64,000 nt of DNA, from positions 1,364,001 to 1,428,000 of the forward strand of contig NC_066287.1 of NCBI RefSeq assembly GCF_905404315.1, in the 5' to 3' direction. The first letter of the stretch is position 1; every line of letters begins with the position of its first letter. The translations under genes were made by a program, and so were the position numbers. This DNA comes from Leptidea sinapis (Eukaryota; Arthropoda; Insecta; Lepidoptera; Pieridae). This document shows, one piece after another, positions 44,125 through 54,769 of this stretch. The notes beneath the pieces are model-generated. The model saw nothing but the letters and a program-made list of their open reading frames with translations. It made no database searches and had not been told where the DNA came from.

Positions 44125-46640
44125 GTGAACTGTCAAATATTGCAACCCAGTAAATCTCTAGTTAATATTGATGCACACCATCCACCCATACATATTTTAA
44201 CATTTTTTGATATATTTACTCCACTACTAAAGAAAAAGGTTATGAGGTATAATTTTAATAAAGCTGACTATGTATCAATTAACAAGGAGATTGACAATAC
44301 TGACTGGGACTCGTTACTAAAAGATACATCCTGCGAGCTATCCATAGCAAAGTTTTATGAAATCATTAATACTACTATTAAAAATAACATACCACTTTCA
44401 AATCTTAAAAATATGCAATTTCCCATTTGGTTTTCACCGTCTCTAATACACATTTTTAAAAATAAATCCCGAGCATGGAGTAGGTGGAAGAAATATAATA
44501 ATATCTCGGATTATGAAACTTTCTCCATGTTTAGAAGACGTTTCAAGAAAGAATGCGGATTATGTTACAAAAGGTACATTAATTCTGTAGAGGATAGTGT
44601 TCACTCTAATATTAAATATTTTTGGAACATTGTAGCCAACAGTAAAAAAAATATTGGTATTCCACATCATATGACATACATGGACTTCTCCTCTAGTAAT
44701 CCTGAAACTATTTGCGATATGTTTTCTTCTTTTTTTGAATCTTCTTATGAGCCATCAAGTCTTAATTTAGATAACTGGGCCCCCCCTTTATGCACAAACA
44801 CTAATAACACTAATGTAAGTAATCTGAGTGTCACATTATCAGATATAAAAATTAAACTGAAATCTCTGGACCCTTCAAAAGGTCCGGGACCTGACGGAAT
44901 TCCAGCTAGGTTTCTTAAAAATACGTGGGAAACCATCTCCTATCCAATACAAATAATATTTAATAAATGTTTGAATGAAGGAATATTCCCTAGCGTTTGG
45001 AAGCATGCAAATTTAGTTCCGATTCATAAAAACGGACCTAGAAGTAATGTTGAAAAATACCGCCCTATCTCAATAATGTCATCTTTGTCAAAGGTCTTTG
45101 AGAGTCTTGTACATGATAAAATTTACCCCCTACTTCACAACAGTATATTAGAACAACAGCATGGCTTTGTCAAGGGAAGATCAACCACAACAAATTTAAT
45201 TTTATTCACGACCTCTCTTTTCCATAACATTGATCAAAATATTCAAACCGATACTGTTTACACAGATTTTCAAAAGGCGTTTGACAAAGTTGACCACAAA
45301 ATATTATTGGATAAAATCTCCTAAAATAGCATTAAAGGCAACCTGCTTCATTGGTTTGCATCCTATCTTACTAAACGTACCCAGAAAATCGTCATTAGTG
45401 GTTATGAGTCTCGACCTGTTAATGTAACATCCGGTGTTCCTCAGGGATCTATTTTAGGACCTTTTTTATTCGTTCTATTTACTAATGATATTCACACATG
45501 TTTCCTAAATTCAAAATTCTTACTTTATGCAGACGACCTGAAGATATATAAAACCATATCAAATCCTTCTGACATTATTCTCTTTCAACAGGATTTAAAT
45601 AGACTCACCGACTATTGCAACGCAAATAAATTATTCCTGAGCATTCCCAAGTGCCACTCTATAACGTTTTCTAAAAAAAGAAATATTATTACCTCCCAAT
45701 ATTCCCTTTGCAGTTCAAATCTAGCTAAAATGTGCAGTGTCCGTGATCTAGGCATACAGCTTGACTCTGAACTACATTTAGACCAGCACATCAACAATAT
45801 TGTAAACAATGCATGTAGGATGTTTGGATTTGTCATGCGCGTAACCCGCCAGTTTAAACAACATACAACATACATAACACTTTACAAATCACTAATACGT
45901 CCTCAACTTGAATACGCTGTACAGGTCTGGGATCCTCTGTACAGTAAATATACCGATATGATTGAGACTATACAGCGTAAATTTCTAAAATCGACTCATT
46001 ATAGATGTTACCGATCTAAATTATCATACCCCGATCTGCTACAAAAATATAACTTACAGACCCTAAAGACCAGAAGGAAACTTCTTGGGGCTAAAACATT
46101 ATATGGATTATGTAACAACAAATATGACTGCAGTGATTTAGTACACAATCTAAACTTCCAGGTCCCAAGAGTTGTATGTCAGCGCTGTGTACGTAAGCGT
46201 CCCCTTTTTGCAGTTAGCCCAATTCGAACCAACTCCGGCAAACGCGCGCCTCTGCAACGCCTATTTAGCACATACAATGAAATCTTTTCAGATATTGACA
46301 TATTAGGTATATCGGAACGACAATTCAAATCAGCAATTAATAACACATTGAAACAGCATCAACTTAATTAATGTTATTTAATTAAATTTAAACTTAAATC
46401 TCATTGTTATGAAATTAAATATTCTCATTGGAAACTTATATGTAACATCATAATAATATTGTAAGCAACATCTGTTTGTAATAACTACTTTTCTTTCTTG
46501 TTACCTAACACTTAAATAGTAACCCGTGGACATTGTCGTTGTTTATGCACTCAGTACTATTTATGTTATTTCTTCCTCTAGTGTAATCATCTAGTGTGTA
46601 ATTGTTTTGTGTCCCAAATAAAATAAAATAAAATAAGAAT
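44125..46640 (+). pseudogene. CR1/Jockey-like non-LTR element, one stop in ORF2
   Basis: One reading frame runs from 44125 to TAA at 46369-46371, broken only by TAA at 45322-45324. It starts in the last part of the endonuclease domain (IDAHHPPIHI) and continues through the full reverse transcriptase: GPGPDGIPARF, EKYRPISIMSSLSKVFE, YTDFQKAFDKVDH (first catalytic Asp, residue 381), GVPQGSILGPFLF and YADD (45526-45537), then the thumb and C-terminal domain. The stop falls right after the first catalytic motif. The 3' UTR ends in (AAATA)n repeats (46617-46637). Missing ORF1 and most of the endonuclease indicate 5' truncation on insertion. Few lesions suggest recent arrival. Confidence 0.88.
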
Positions 46641-46669
46641 ATCATTGTGTGTAACTGGTATACCCCGTA

Positions 46670-46905
46670 ACCGGACACACACACTAGCATAAAGATGCTT
46701 CACTCGCTAATATCACGTAATTACTACTATTTTAAACTTATGTCAAATCACTCCACGTTTCATACTAAACTAAATTTAATTTTTTTAATTTAATTTTTCT
46801 AAGAATAATTTTTACGTAGGCAGTCCCGCCTATTATTAGGTACTATTTACATCCTCTTTGGCGAATCTTGGCGGGAAATGTTGAAACTTCGTATTAACTC
46901 TAACT
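46670..46905 (-). repeat. Repeat scraps between two retroelements
   Basis: 46670-46730 matches, inverted, part of the left half of the hAT-like MITE (20985-21020). 46755-46880 matches, inverted, the block at 10515-10610 ('taggcagtcccgcctattat'). Confidence 0.55.
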
Positions 46906-47116
46906 CATTTAAATTGAAAGAAGGGCGGGAAACTTAAGATCGGTCGCACGTAATTTTGATAATTTTTCATTTTATTTTTAAATTTCATGTAAATATTTAG
47001 ATATTTTGATCAGATAAGTTGTAGTTTGTATATATTTTAGTAGTTAGTTTTTATTAAAGTGTTAATTTGTGTAAATTTCATCCTATTGGTAAGTCTTCTT
47101 TTCTTCACTTTTCTAT

Positions 47117-48658
47117 ATGATGGACCCCCCGGATGATCCTGGGGGGACAGCCCCTGATATAGGTCATGTAGTGACAATTTCTCATAATGACGAAGGTAGC
47201 ACGATGGATACAGATGGTTCTGTGTCTCAGACATCCAGTGGCCGTAAAAGAGTGTCAGCTCGACCCAGAATATGCACCGTGGTGATAAGAAAGATATTAA
47301 GGAAAGTGATTGCAAATGTGTAGACATTAGTGATAAACAAATTCTTTCCAAAGTCGATTCCTGCAATAATTCTTCTATAGTAGTAGAGAACATACAAAAA
47401 AATAACACAGACACTCCACAACAGCCACAGCCCCCTGTTGCAAGGCTGTTATATAACTCATTAGATGCTGCTCCTTTTGTTGTACACATTCAGAAACAGT
47501 ATTCATCTCCCGATGATAATGTTACTTTACATCCAGTTACATTTGGTCGTTTTCTCAAAAGAAATTCTATTAAAAATATTGTGAATGGAAGTTTAAAAAG
47601 GATAGGCCGGAATAGGTTATCTATTTCTTTTTCTAAGTACCAAGATGCAAATGACTTTGTTGAGAACAAAAATTTAGAAAATGAAAAATATAAGGCTTTT
47701 ATTCCATCATTTTCTGTGAGTAGAATAGGAATAGTCAGAGGAGTACCAGCTGAGTGGTCTGAAGAGGAAATAAAAGATAATGTTTCTGTTCCTATTGGCT
47801 GTGGCCCAATCATAAAAATTAGGAGAATAAAACGAAAGATGATGATTGATGGACAAAACCATCTTAAATGTACTGAGTCTGTGGTATTTACTTTTGATGG
47901 ACAGTTTTTGCCTAAACGAGTATATTTGTGCTACACTTCTCTTACTGTAGACTTGTATATATATCCTACTATTCAATGCTACAATTGTTGTCGGTTTGGT
48001 CATGTGAAATCTCAATGCAGATCTAAACCAAGATGTTTTAGATGTGGTCAAGGACATAGTGGTGATAACTGCTCTGTTCAAGATGATTTTATATCTTGTT
48101 GTTTATGTAAAGGTTCCCATATTGCAACTGATAAAAAATGTTTAGAATATGAAAGACAAAGAGCTATAAAGGAATCAATGGCTAAAAACTGTATTTCCTA
48201 TTCAGAAGCTTCAAAGATACATCCAACTGTCTCTCGAATTTCATATGCAGATACATTACTCTCATCACCTAACATCACTCTTAATACTTTTCCAACCCAG
48301 CATCAACATTCAACACATAAAGCTATAAACAATACTTCATATAAAAAAAACTGTTTTTGTTAAACCAAAGCCTCCACCTACACTTAGCAAAGGATATGAC
48401 AAATCTGCTCACCAAGAAATTTTAAGGGATTTTAATATTCCCCAACCCTCTAATGGATGTGCATTAATTAACAAAGTAAATGAAAATCCTTTGGAATCCT
48501 CAGTAATTGATTTAATTATTTCTCTTATAAAATCTCTTAGTCAATCGAATGAATTTTCACCGTCCAACGCTGCCTTATTAGTTTCTGCAATTACTCAAAT
48601 TTATAAACCAAATAATGGACAAAGTTCTTCAATGGAATTGTCAAAGCATCACTCCTAA
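47117..48658 (+). pseudogene. I-type ORF1 (nucleic-acid-binding, CCHC), two frameshifts
   Basis: It starts MMDPPDDPGGTAPDIG at 47117, shifts frame near 47272 and continues to 48363. From about 48345 it continues in another frame (KPPPTLSKGYDKSAHQ) to TAA at 48656-48658. Three zinc knuckles lie in a row from 47977: CYNCCRFGHVKSQC, CFRCGQGHSGDNC and CCLCKGSHIATDKKC. Such ORF1 proteins bind the element RNA into a particle. The second shift is at an A8 run (48343-48350), either a mutation or a slippage site. The end overlaps ORF2 by 44 nt. Confidence 0.8.
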
Positions 48659-49430
48659 AAAAAGTGATCTTATTTATTTATTAAATAAATATAAACCTTA
48701 TATCTGTGCTCTTCAAGAGACATGGTTGAAACCAGGATCTTTATTTAAGATTCGTGGTTATTCATGTCTCAGAGAAGATCGTGTGGATGGGCATGGCGGA
48801 GTAGCCATGCTTGTGAAACACCCTCTTTCCTTTTCTCTCTTCTCTATTCCTTCTCACAGTAATGATTTTTCTATTATTGCTGCTTTAGTTGAAAATATCT
48901 GTTATGTATCTATTTATATACCTCATCCTTCTTCTGCAATCTTAAATGAAATTAAAGATATTATTTCCATTCTTCCGAAGCCTTTTATGATCCTTGGTGA
49001 TTTTAACTGTCGCCATGAATCCTGGGGTTACTTATCTTCTAATAGTTATGGTAACACATTAATAGATATATTTGATTCAGTGAATTTGTGTATATTAAAT
49101 GATGGTCGTCCTACACGACGTTCTCATCCTGACGAGGGCCCAAGTGCTCCAGATTTAACAGTCACTACACCTAATCTTGCTTCTTCTTTGTCCTGGGATC
49201 CATTACGATCTACTTTTGGTAGTGATCACTTCCCACTATTATTATCATTTCCAACCTGCAATAATAACAATAAAGTATTACATAAAACTTATTCTCCTCG
49301 TTTAAAATATAAGCTTAATGATGTTGATTGGGATTTATATAAAGATCTAATATAAAACAAAATTATTACACTTCCAAAAATTAATCCAGGTACAGAATCT
49401 CAGTGTGCAGATTCTTTATTGAGGTTGCCA
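48615..49430 (+). pseudogene. I-type ORF2, endonuclease part
   Basis: From ATG 48615 the frame reads MDKVLQWNCQSITPKKSDLI and carries the APE-type endonuclease motifs LQETWL (Glu), GDFNCRHESWG, SAPDLTVTTP and GSDHFPLLL (catalytic Asp-His). This enzyme nicks the target DNA. A TAA at 49353-49355 interrupts the linker, the same frame resumes (NKIITLPKINPGTES), and a frameshift near 49415 joins it to the RT frame. Confidence 0.85.
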
Positions 49431-52312
49431 ATGTGATATTTCCAAGTAAAAATAGCTCTTTGGGTTTTATTCCTTCTCCTCCTTGGTGGGATAACGAATG
49501 TACTGAGGCAGTAAAGAGAAGAAAATATACTGAAATTACATACTGTCAATGCTCCACTGATGAGAATTTTGAAATTCTTACAAAGAGTATGTCAGAAACT
49601 TCAAAATTTCTAAAGAAAAAGAAATTTGATGGCTGGAAAAATTTCTGCTATTCAATATCACCTGATGTCAAACCATCTCTTGCATGGCAAAATATAAGAA
49701 GGTTTAGATCTGCATACAAAGATTCATCTCCAAAATCAATCCCTTTTCATTTAGTTAATAGCTTTTTAGATAAATTGGCTCCACCTTTCGTTCCTGAAGA
49801 CTTAATAATTGGTTACCCTGTAATAAATATAAATAATGATAACTGTTTTGGTTTAAACAGTATATTTTCTCTCACTGAACTAAAAGGTGTATTGTCTCAT
49901 GTTAAGGATTCTGCTCCTGGACTGGACGGTATTCCGTATTCCTTTATCTCTCATTTAGATGATGATGCTTTATTTTATTATTTATCTCTTATAAATTCCA
50001 TAGTGACATCTGGTAACATCCCCTCCACGTGGAAACGTCAAGAAATAATTCCCGTACTGAAACCTAATAGGTGTTCTGCAGACCATTCTGCCTATCGCCC
50101 AATCGCACTTTCTTCTGTTTTGATGAAAATTACAGAACATCTTATAAAAAATCGTTTAGAATGGTTTGTTGAGCATAACGGTCTATTATGTGAATCCCAA
50201 TTCGGTTTCAGACGTGGGAAAAGTACTATTGATAGCTTAAGTATATTCATTTCTGATATTCAATTATCATTTTCAAATAATAAATCAGTAATAGCTGCGT
50301 TCTTAGATATAAATTGTGCCTATGATAATGTCGTAATAAGTATTTTAAAGAGTAAGCTTTTACAACTTAATATACCTCTGCTATTAACAAATTTTATCAT
50401 AAACATGCTTTCCGAAAGATACATAATCCTGAAACTAGATGACAGGAAGTCAATTACTCGACTTGTTTCAAAGGGCCTCCCCCAGGGATCAGTACTTAGC
50501 CCAATATTGTATAATATTTATACACACGATTTAAAATCATCACTTAATAGTGTAAATGTTCTTCAGTATGCTGATGATCTATTAATTTACTGTCGTGATA
50601 TTTCTATTGAAAAAGCTAGTTCTTCTATAACACAACCGCTGATAAATTTAAAAACTTGGTTGGACTTAAATGGCCTTGATCTATCACCTGAAAAAAGTAC
50701 AATAGTTTTATTCACGAGATCAAGAACTCCTCCTCCTATTTCTATATTTTATGAGGGTTATCAGATTCCAGTTAAAGATAATGTTAAGTTTTTGGGAATT
50801 GTCTTAGATTCGAAACTAACTGGTATCCCACATTGTGATTACCTAAATGCTAAATGTGAGCGTACTCTTAATATTTTAAGATGTCTGTCAGGTGTTTGGT
50901 GGGGTGCGCACCCTTTTTGCATGAAATTGTTATATAATGCTCTTATAAGAAGTATATTAGATTATGGTACATTCTTGCTGGAGCCTGGTAGTGTTAAGGC
51001 ATTTAAAAAACTAGATCTCATACAGTCCAAATCTTTACGAGTAGTTTCTGGTGCTATGCGGTCAAGTCCTATCAATGCTCTTCAAGTAGAATGTGGTGAT
51101 CCTCCACTACATCTACGTCGTCAATATTTAGCAGACAAATTTATATTCCGATCTTTTCAGTTTCTTAACCACTCTCTTTATAACAAACTTCAGAAACTTT
51201 CTCATTATATAGATTCATCTGCATATTGGTCAAATAAAAAACCACCTTGTCTAATCAATAGTTTTAAGAAATTTATCAACATAAAAGCTCCTATTCATCG
51301 ATCCATTAATTATCCTCTTTTCAGTACTAGCTTTGAAGCATTAATGTTGCTTCCAGAAATTAATTTTAACTCAGATTTAAATAAGCACGATATTAGTACA
51401 AATTTTTCGTTTAATCTTCTTAAAAATACTGTTTGGGTTGATTACCATCATATTTACACAGACGCGTCTAAACATTCCTCCTCGGATCCCGTTGGTGTAG
51501 GTGTCTATCACGCTCAATTTAAAATATCACAGAAAATTAAACTACCTGCGGAAACATCGGTGTTTACTGGGGAATGTTATGGTATTTTTAAGGCTATTGA
51601 ATATATTATTCTATTTAAACTTCCAAAAACAATAATTTTCTCTGATTCTAAAAGTGCCTTACAGTCTCTCAATAGGTTCCCATTTAAATCAAAAAACATT
51701 TCTTCTGTTGTCATAGAATTAAGAAATCTATTAAATAAATGCAATCACTTTGGTCTTTCTGTGTTGTTTGTATGGATCCCCAGCCATAGCGACATTCCTG
51801 GTAATATAAAAGCAGACCAACTAGCTAATGAAGCCGTGGTCGATGGCGACATTTTCCCTTATAAAGTTTTTTGCCAGGATCTAGGTGCTCTTCCTATAGT
51901 TCACCTTCAGGATTGTTGGAATAGGCTTTGGACTGAAACTGGTCAATCAAAAGGCAGGAAATATTTTAACCTTCAGCCACTTATTTCATTTAAACCATGG
52001 TTTTTCCGTGCCAAATGCAATAAGTTAGTATGTTCTTCTATCATAAGAATGCGTTTGGGTCATGTTTGCACTCCTGTTCATCTTAATAGATTAGGCATTG
52101 TATCTACTGACATGTGTGAATGTGAATCCGATAAATGTGATCTAGATCACATTTTCTTTTCATGTTCTCTATACGACCACTCCTCATTCCTGAATGATCT
52201 AATATCTCTTAATGTTCCTTTTCCTACCTGTATATCCTGTCTAATTATGTATCCATGTAAATTTTATAAAATATTGTCATCTTTCATTCTTCAGAATCAT
52301 ATTAAAGTTTAA
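49403..52312 (+). CDS. I-type ORF2, reverse transcriptase-RNase H part (969 aa)
   Basis: This long open frame holds the RT domain: SAPGLDGIPYSFI, HSAYRPIALSSVLMK, FLDINCAYDNV (first catalytic Asp), GLPQGSVLSPILYNIY and QYADD with the catalytic Asp pair near residues 390-391. The RNase H domain follows, with all acidic residues present: D687 (YTDASK), E724 (TGECYG), D748 (FSDSKSAL) and D805 (IKADQLANEA), plus WIPSHSDIPGN. A C-terminal zinc-like motif is CECESDKCDLDHIFFSC. The frame itself is intact, but the upstream stop and frameshift cut it from the endonuclease. Family-typical role: copies element RNA into DNA at the nicked target. Confidence 0.9.
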   Translation: MCRFFIEVANVIFPSKNSSLGFIPSPPWWDNECTEAVKRRKYTEITYCQCSTDENFEILTKSMSETSKFLKKKKFDGWKNFCYSISPDVKPSLAWQNIRRFRSAYKDSSPKSIPFHLVNSFLDKLAPPFVPEDLIIGYPVININNDNCFGLNSIFSLTELKGVLSHVKDSAPGLDGIPYSFISHLDDDALFYYLSLINSIVTSGNIPSTWKRQEIIPVLKPNRCSADHSAYRPIALSSVLMKITEHLIKNRLEWFVEHNGLLCESQFGFRRGKSTIDSLSIFISDIQLSFSNNKSVIAAFLDINCAYDNVVISILKSKLLQLNIPLLLTNFIINMLSERYIILKLDDRKSITRLVSKGLPQGSVLSPILYNIYTHDLKSSLNSVNVLQYADDLLIYCRDISIEKASSSITQPLINLKTWLDLNGLDLSPEKSTIVLFTRSRTPPPISIFYEGYQIPVKDNVKFLGIVLDSKLTGIPHCDYLNAKCERTLNILRCLSGVWWGAHPFCMKLLYNALIRSILDYGTFLLEPGSVKAFKKLDLIQSKSLRVVSGAMRSSPINALQVECGDPPLHLRRQYLADKFIFRSFQFLNHSLYNKLQKLSHYIDSSAYWSNKKPPCLINSFKKFINIKAPIHRSINYPLFSTSFEALMLLPEINFNSDLNKHDISTNFSFNLLKNTVWVDYHHIYTDASKHSSSDPVGVGVYHAQFKISQKIKLPAETSVFTGECYGIFKAIEYIILFKLPKTIIFSDSKSALQSLNRFPFKSKNISSVVIELRNLLNKCNHFGLSVLFVWIPSHSDIPGNIKADQLANEAVVDGDIFPYKVFCQDLGALPIVHLQDCWNRLWTETGQSKGRKYFNLQPLISFKPWFFRAKCNKLVCSSIIRMRLGHVCTPVHLNRLGIVSTDMCECESDKCDLDHIFFSCSLYDHSSFLNDLISLNVPFPTCISCLIMYPCKFYKILSSFILQNHIKV

Positions 52313-52589
52313 ATATTTGTAATGTTGTGTAAGTAGCAAGTATATATGTATATTTATGAAATTTTTAATATCCGTTTCAATCCTCTTTCTACTTATCTGA
52401 TCCTTTCCCGTGTTCCGTATCCTTTTTTAACTTAGTTTCCCAATCTTTTAATTTACGTTATTGGCAAAAAGTAAACGCTATTGCCAAAAGAAGAAAAAAA
52501 AAAAAAAAACATTTAAAAAAAAAATTGTCGGATTATCCTATTTCCTTAATATTTTGAAGTCTTGATACCATTATATAGCGGTTTCTAAA

Positions 52590-53130
52590 ATGGTTGATAG
52601 AACTAAAACAGCGAACAAAATTATAGCGGTACTTTAGGATGGGTGAAGTTAATATTATGTGTCCCAGAGGCTAAATGTGAGTCGTTCGACTGTCCAGAGG
52701 ACTTGGCAACGATATCAAGAGAATGACTGGAAGGCCTGGGTCTGGTAGAACACCATGCACATAAGCTCGAGACGACCGTTTCCTGGTGAACCAGGCATTG
52801 AGAAATCTCAAATCTTCTTATGCCGACCACAAAAAGACTAGAGGAAGTGAGAGGTGTTCAAACTAGCTTATGGACTGACAGGAGGATTCTTCTCGCTGCC
52901 AATATATGCATTCGTCGTGCAGGCCGTGACCCTAATTTACTCCGCAAGCACAGAGACGTGGACTCGAGAGGCATGGGGTAGAGTTTTATTTTCGGTTGGA
53001 AGGAAAGGATGCCAGAACATCAGAATATATGATGAGGACCGACGTCAGCGAGTACTGCGAAGGCAAGGAGAGCGTTTCTCAGAAGTTTGCACGAATACAA
53101 GCTGTCATTTTAGCATAAAGTAAAAATCGA
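52590..53130 (+). pseudogene. Tc1-type transposase relic
   Basis: Frames give VSRSTVQRTWQRYQENDW, then DRRILLAANICIRRAGRDPN, TREAWGRVLFS and DRRQRVLRRQGERFSE. These are, in order, the helix-turn-helix, the linker and the 'W..V.F.DE...R..GE' region of Tc1 transposases. In the usual FTDES segment the catalytic Asp is no longer readable. Stops are many; the DDE C-terminal part is missing. It starts about 80 bp after the I element. Confidence 0.7.
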
Positions 53131-53154
53131 GTGTGGGGGCCACACTTGATTTTT
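53121..53154. repeat. Inverted repeat after the Tc1 relic
   Basis: 'taaaaatcgagtgtgg' and 'ccacacttgattttta' are reverse complements with one mismatch and a 2-nt spacer. It could be a remnant terminal repeat junction of the Tc1 element or a hairpin terminator-like structure of no function here. Confidence 0.6.
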
Positions 53155-53548
53155 AATTTTTATTTTCATGTTAAATAAAACTTAAGTTCTTAGCCTGTTT
53201 TTTATTTAATGAACAGATACGCAAGTAGCTGGTAGTTAGAATCTGGGATAATTTTTCATTAATTTCATCGAAATGTAATGACGAAATTAACATAAAGTAC
53301 TTTTTGCTAATTTATTTAAAGTATTATGATGATATAAGCTACATAGAATGATATGAAATAATCTGAAGATGCCATGGTACCATAGTTCTACTATGTGCTG
53401 GAATAATTTACAGCCACCAATTAGACAATTAAAAAATATTCAAAATTTTTGATTGAAAAATAAAAAAAACTATTTAAGATTCATTATAGTATAATGATTA
53501 TGCTTGAGGTGCAATGTATCTTATAAATTAACATAATACTGTATTTTT

Positions 53549-53600
53549 AACCGACTTCAAAAAGGAGGAGGTTCCCAATTCTTAAAAAAAAAATTGAAAA
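53549..53600 (+). repeat. 'ccgacttcaaaaaggaggagg' repeat scrap
   Basis: The 5' tip of the repeat family at 4713-4950; the rest is absent. Confidence 0.55.
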
Positions 53601-53715
53601 AAACTCAAATTCGTTTTTTTTTAAAGCACTATGTACAATTTCATCAAAAAAATGTGGTTGCTGCAATTTTGTTTAGTTAAAAAGTTTATTTATTTTACTC
53701 AAATTATATTCATGT

Positions 53716-53759
53716 CATAGAAAATCTCATACAATATAAATTGTATGAGATTTTCTATG
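53716..53759. repeat. Perfect palindrome, 20-bp arms
   Basis: catagaaaatctcatacaat, spacer ataa, then its exact reverse complement. It lies 140 bp from the end of the Cys-rich gene relic. No matching element ends were found nearby. Confidence 0.85.
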
Positions 53760-53898
53760 TATGATAACGTATATATGTGTATATACATGTAAATCGTACT
53801 ATTGAATTTAGAAACTTAATTCTGATTATGTTATTCATTATATTTTTTTAAAAAAACGTTAATCTTGTTATTTATAAATACCTTATCTGAAATTCTAA

Positions 53899-54765
53899 TC
53901 AGTAATTCATTAGTTTTTGTCTCTTTGCAGGCAGTTCTTCATCGTCAGATTCGACAAATCTTTCGAACTCTAGTTGATCGTCGAAATCTTCAAGACCATC
54001 ATCTTCGTCTCTAATGTTATTTCCAGTCTGCATTGGTTCTTCATCCACAATTTCATCTGAATCATTTACTTCCTCGTAGATTTTTTCTTCCTTATTGGAG
54101 CAATTTTCAGAACCATGACAATTAGTGCATTTTAAGCCATGTTTTCGGCAGCCACATTTTAAACTGTTACATCCAGTTTCACAGCTGCAGCAAATATTTT
54201 TGAGCAATACTTCCGGAATTAAATCCTTTTCTGTAAATTTGGGCATAATGCCACGCTGATGTTGCTTCCAGCCCCAATCTGTTGCTGTCAATTCGTTACC
54301 CGACCAAGTTTGAAGCTGATAATATGCTCTGTAACAATGTTGTTCTAATGCTCCTTCTGTGGGTGGGAGGTTTGCCAAAATGAAGGATGATTTAATTTTT
54401 GCCAATTGTTATTTTTGAGACCTTAATTGATTCAGTGTTATTTTTTCTTTTTTACACTTATAAATAGATTTGATTAATTGTAATCCATTTTTTTTTATAT
54501 TTTCTTTACTTTCATCTTTCTTGTAAAAAACATTGGCCAAATTTGACAAATTTTTCGCGTCTAATATAGAATTAACGATACATTTATTTCCTTTTCCGGC
54601 AAATCCAGATGTTGTATCGCAACCAAAAAAACAATGCAGAAATGCAACAATATTTTTGAAGGATTCATGTTTGAAACTATTAGACGTGAAAAATAGATCC
54701 TTTTCATTTCCAGAGCCTGGTTTGAGAAAATAAATGTCATGATTATTTTTAATTACTTTATTAAC
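53899..54765 (-). pseudogene. Cys-rich (CXC) protein gene, 3' part with one stop
   Basis: On the minus strand one frame runs from about 54763 to the stop at 53899-53901 with a single in-frame TAA near 54405. The upstream part reads DIYFLKPGSGNEKDLFF and NIVAFLHCFFGCDTTSGFAG, the downstream part LPPTEGALEQHCYRAYYQLQ and TATDWGWK. A Cys-rich segment follows (CCSCETGCNSLKCGCRKHGL, then CTNCHGSENC), resembling tesmin/TSO1 CXC motifs, then an acidic tail and KRQK. The GCDTTS...GKG and HCYRAYYQ.QTW motifs belong to a family of uncharacterised arthropod and cnidarian proteins I recall as multi-copy; the function is unknown. The N-terminal part is absent after a TAA near 54766. Mobile or retrocopied origin is plausible. 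Confidence 0.65.
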
Positions 54766-54769
54766 TTAT

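Larger units (their letters stand above)
46914..52509 (+). mobile_element. I-clade non-LTR retrotransposon, near full length (5.6 kb)
   Basis: The element has a 5' UTR of about 200 bp, ORF1 with zinc knuckles, ORF2 with endonuclease, reverse transcriptase and RNase H, and an A-rich 3' tail. The octamer catttaaa occurs immediately before 46914 (46906-46913) and after the tail (52510-52517), a plausible target duplication, although AT-rich. The RNase H domain after RT places it in the I group rather than CR1/Jockey. Four lesions make it non-functional as it stands. Confidence 0.8.

Noticed and set aside
47490..48081. Minus-strand frames of 107 and 124 residues
   Set aside because: Antisense shadows of I-element ORF1, which has the zinc knuckles.
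53121..53154. Rho-independent-type terminator
   Set aside because: Not relevant to a eukaryotic genome; better read as a transposon remnant.
54533..54733. 66-residue plus-strand frame
   Set aside because: Antisense of the GCDTTSGFAGKG part of the CXC relic; the conserved motif is on the minus strand.
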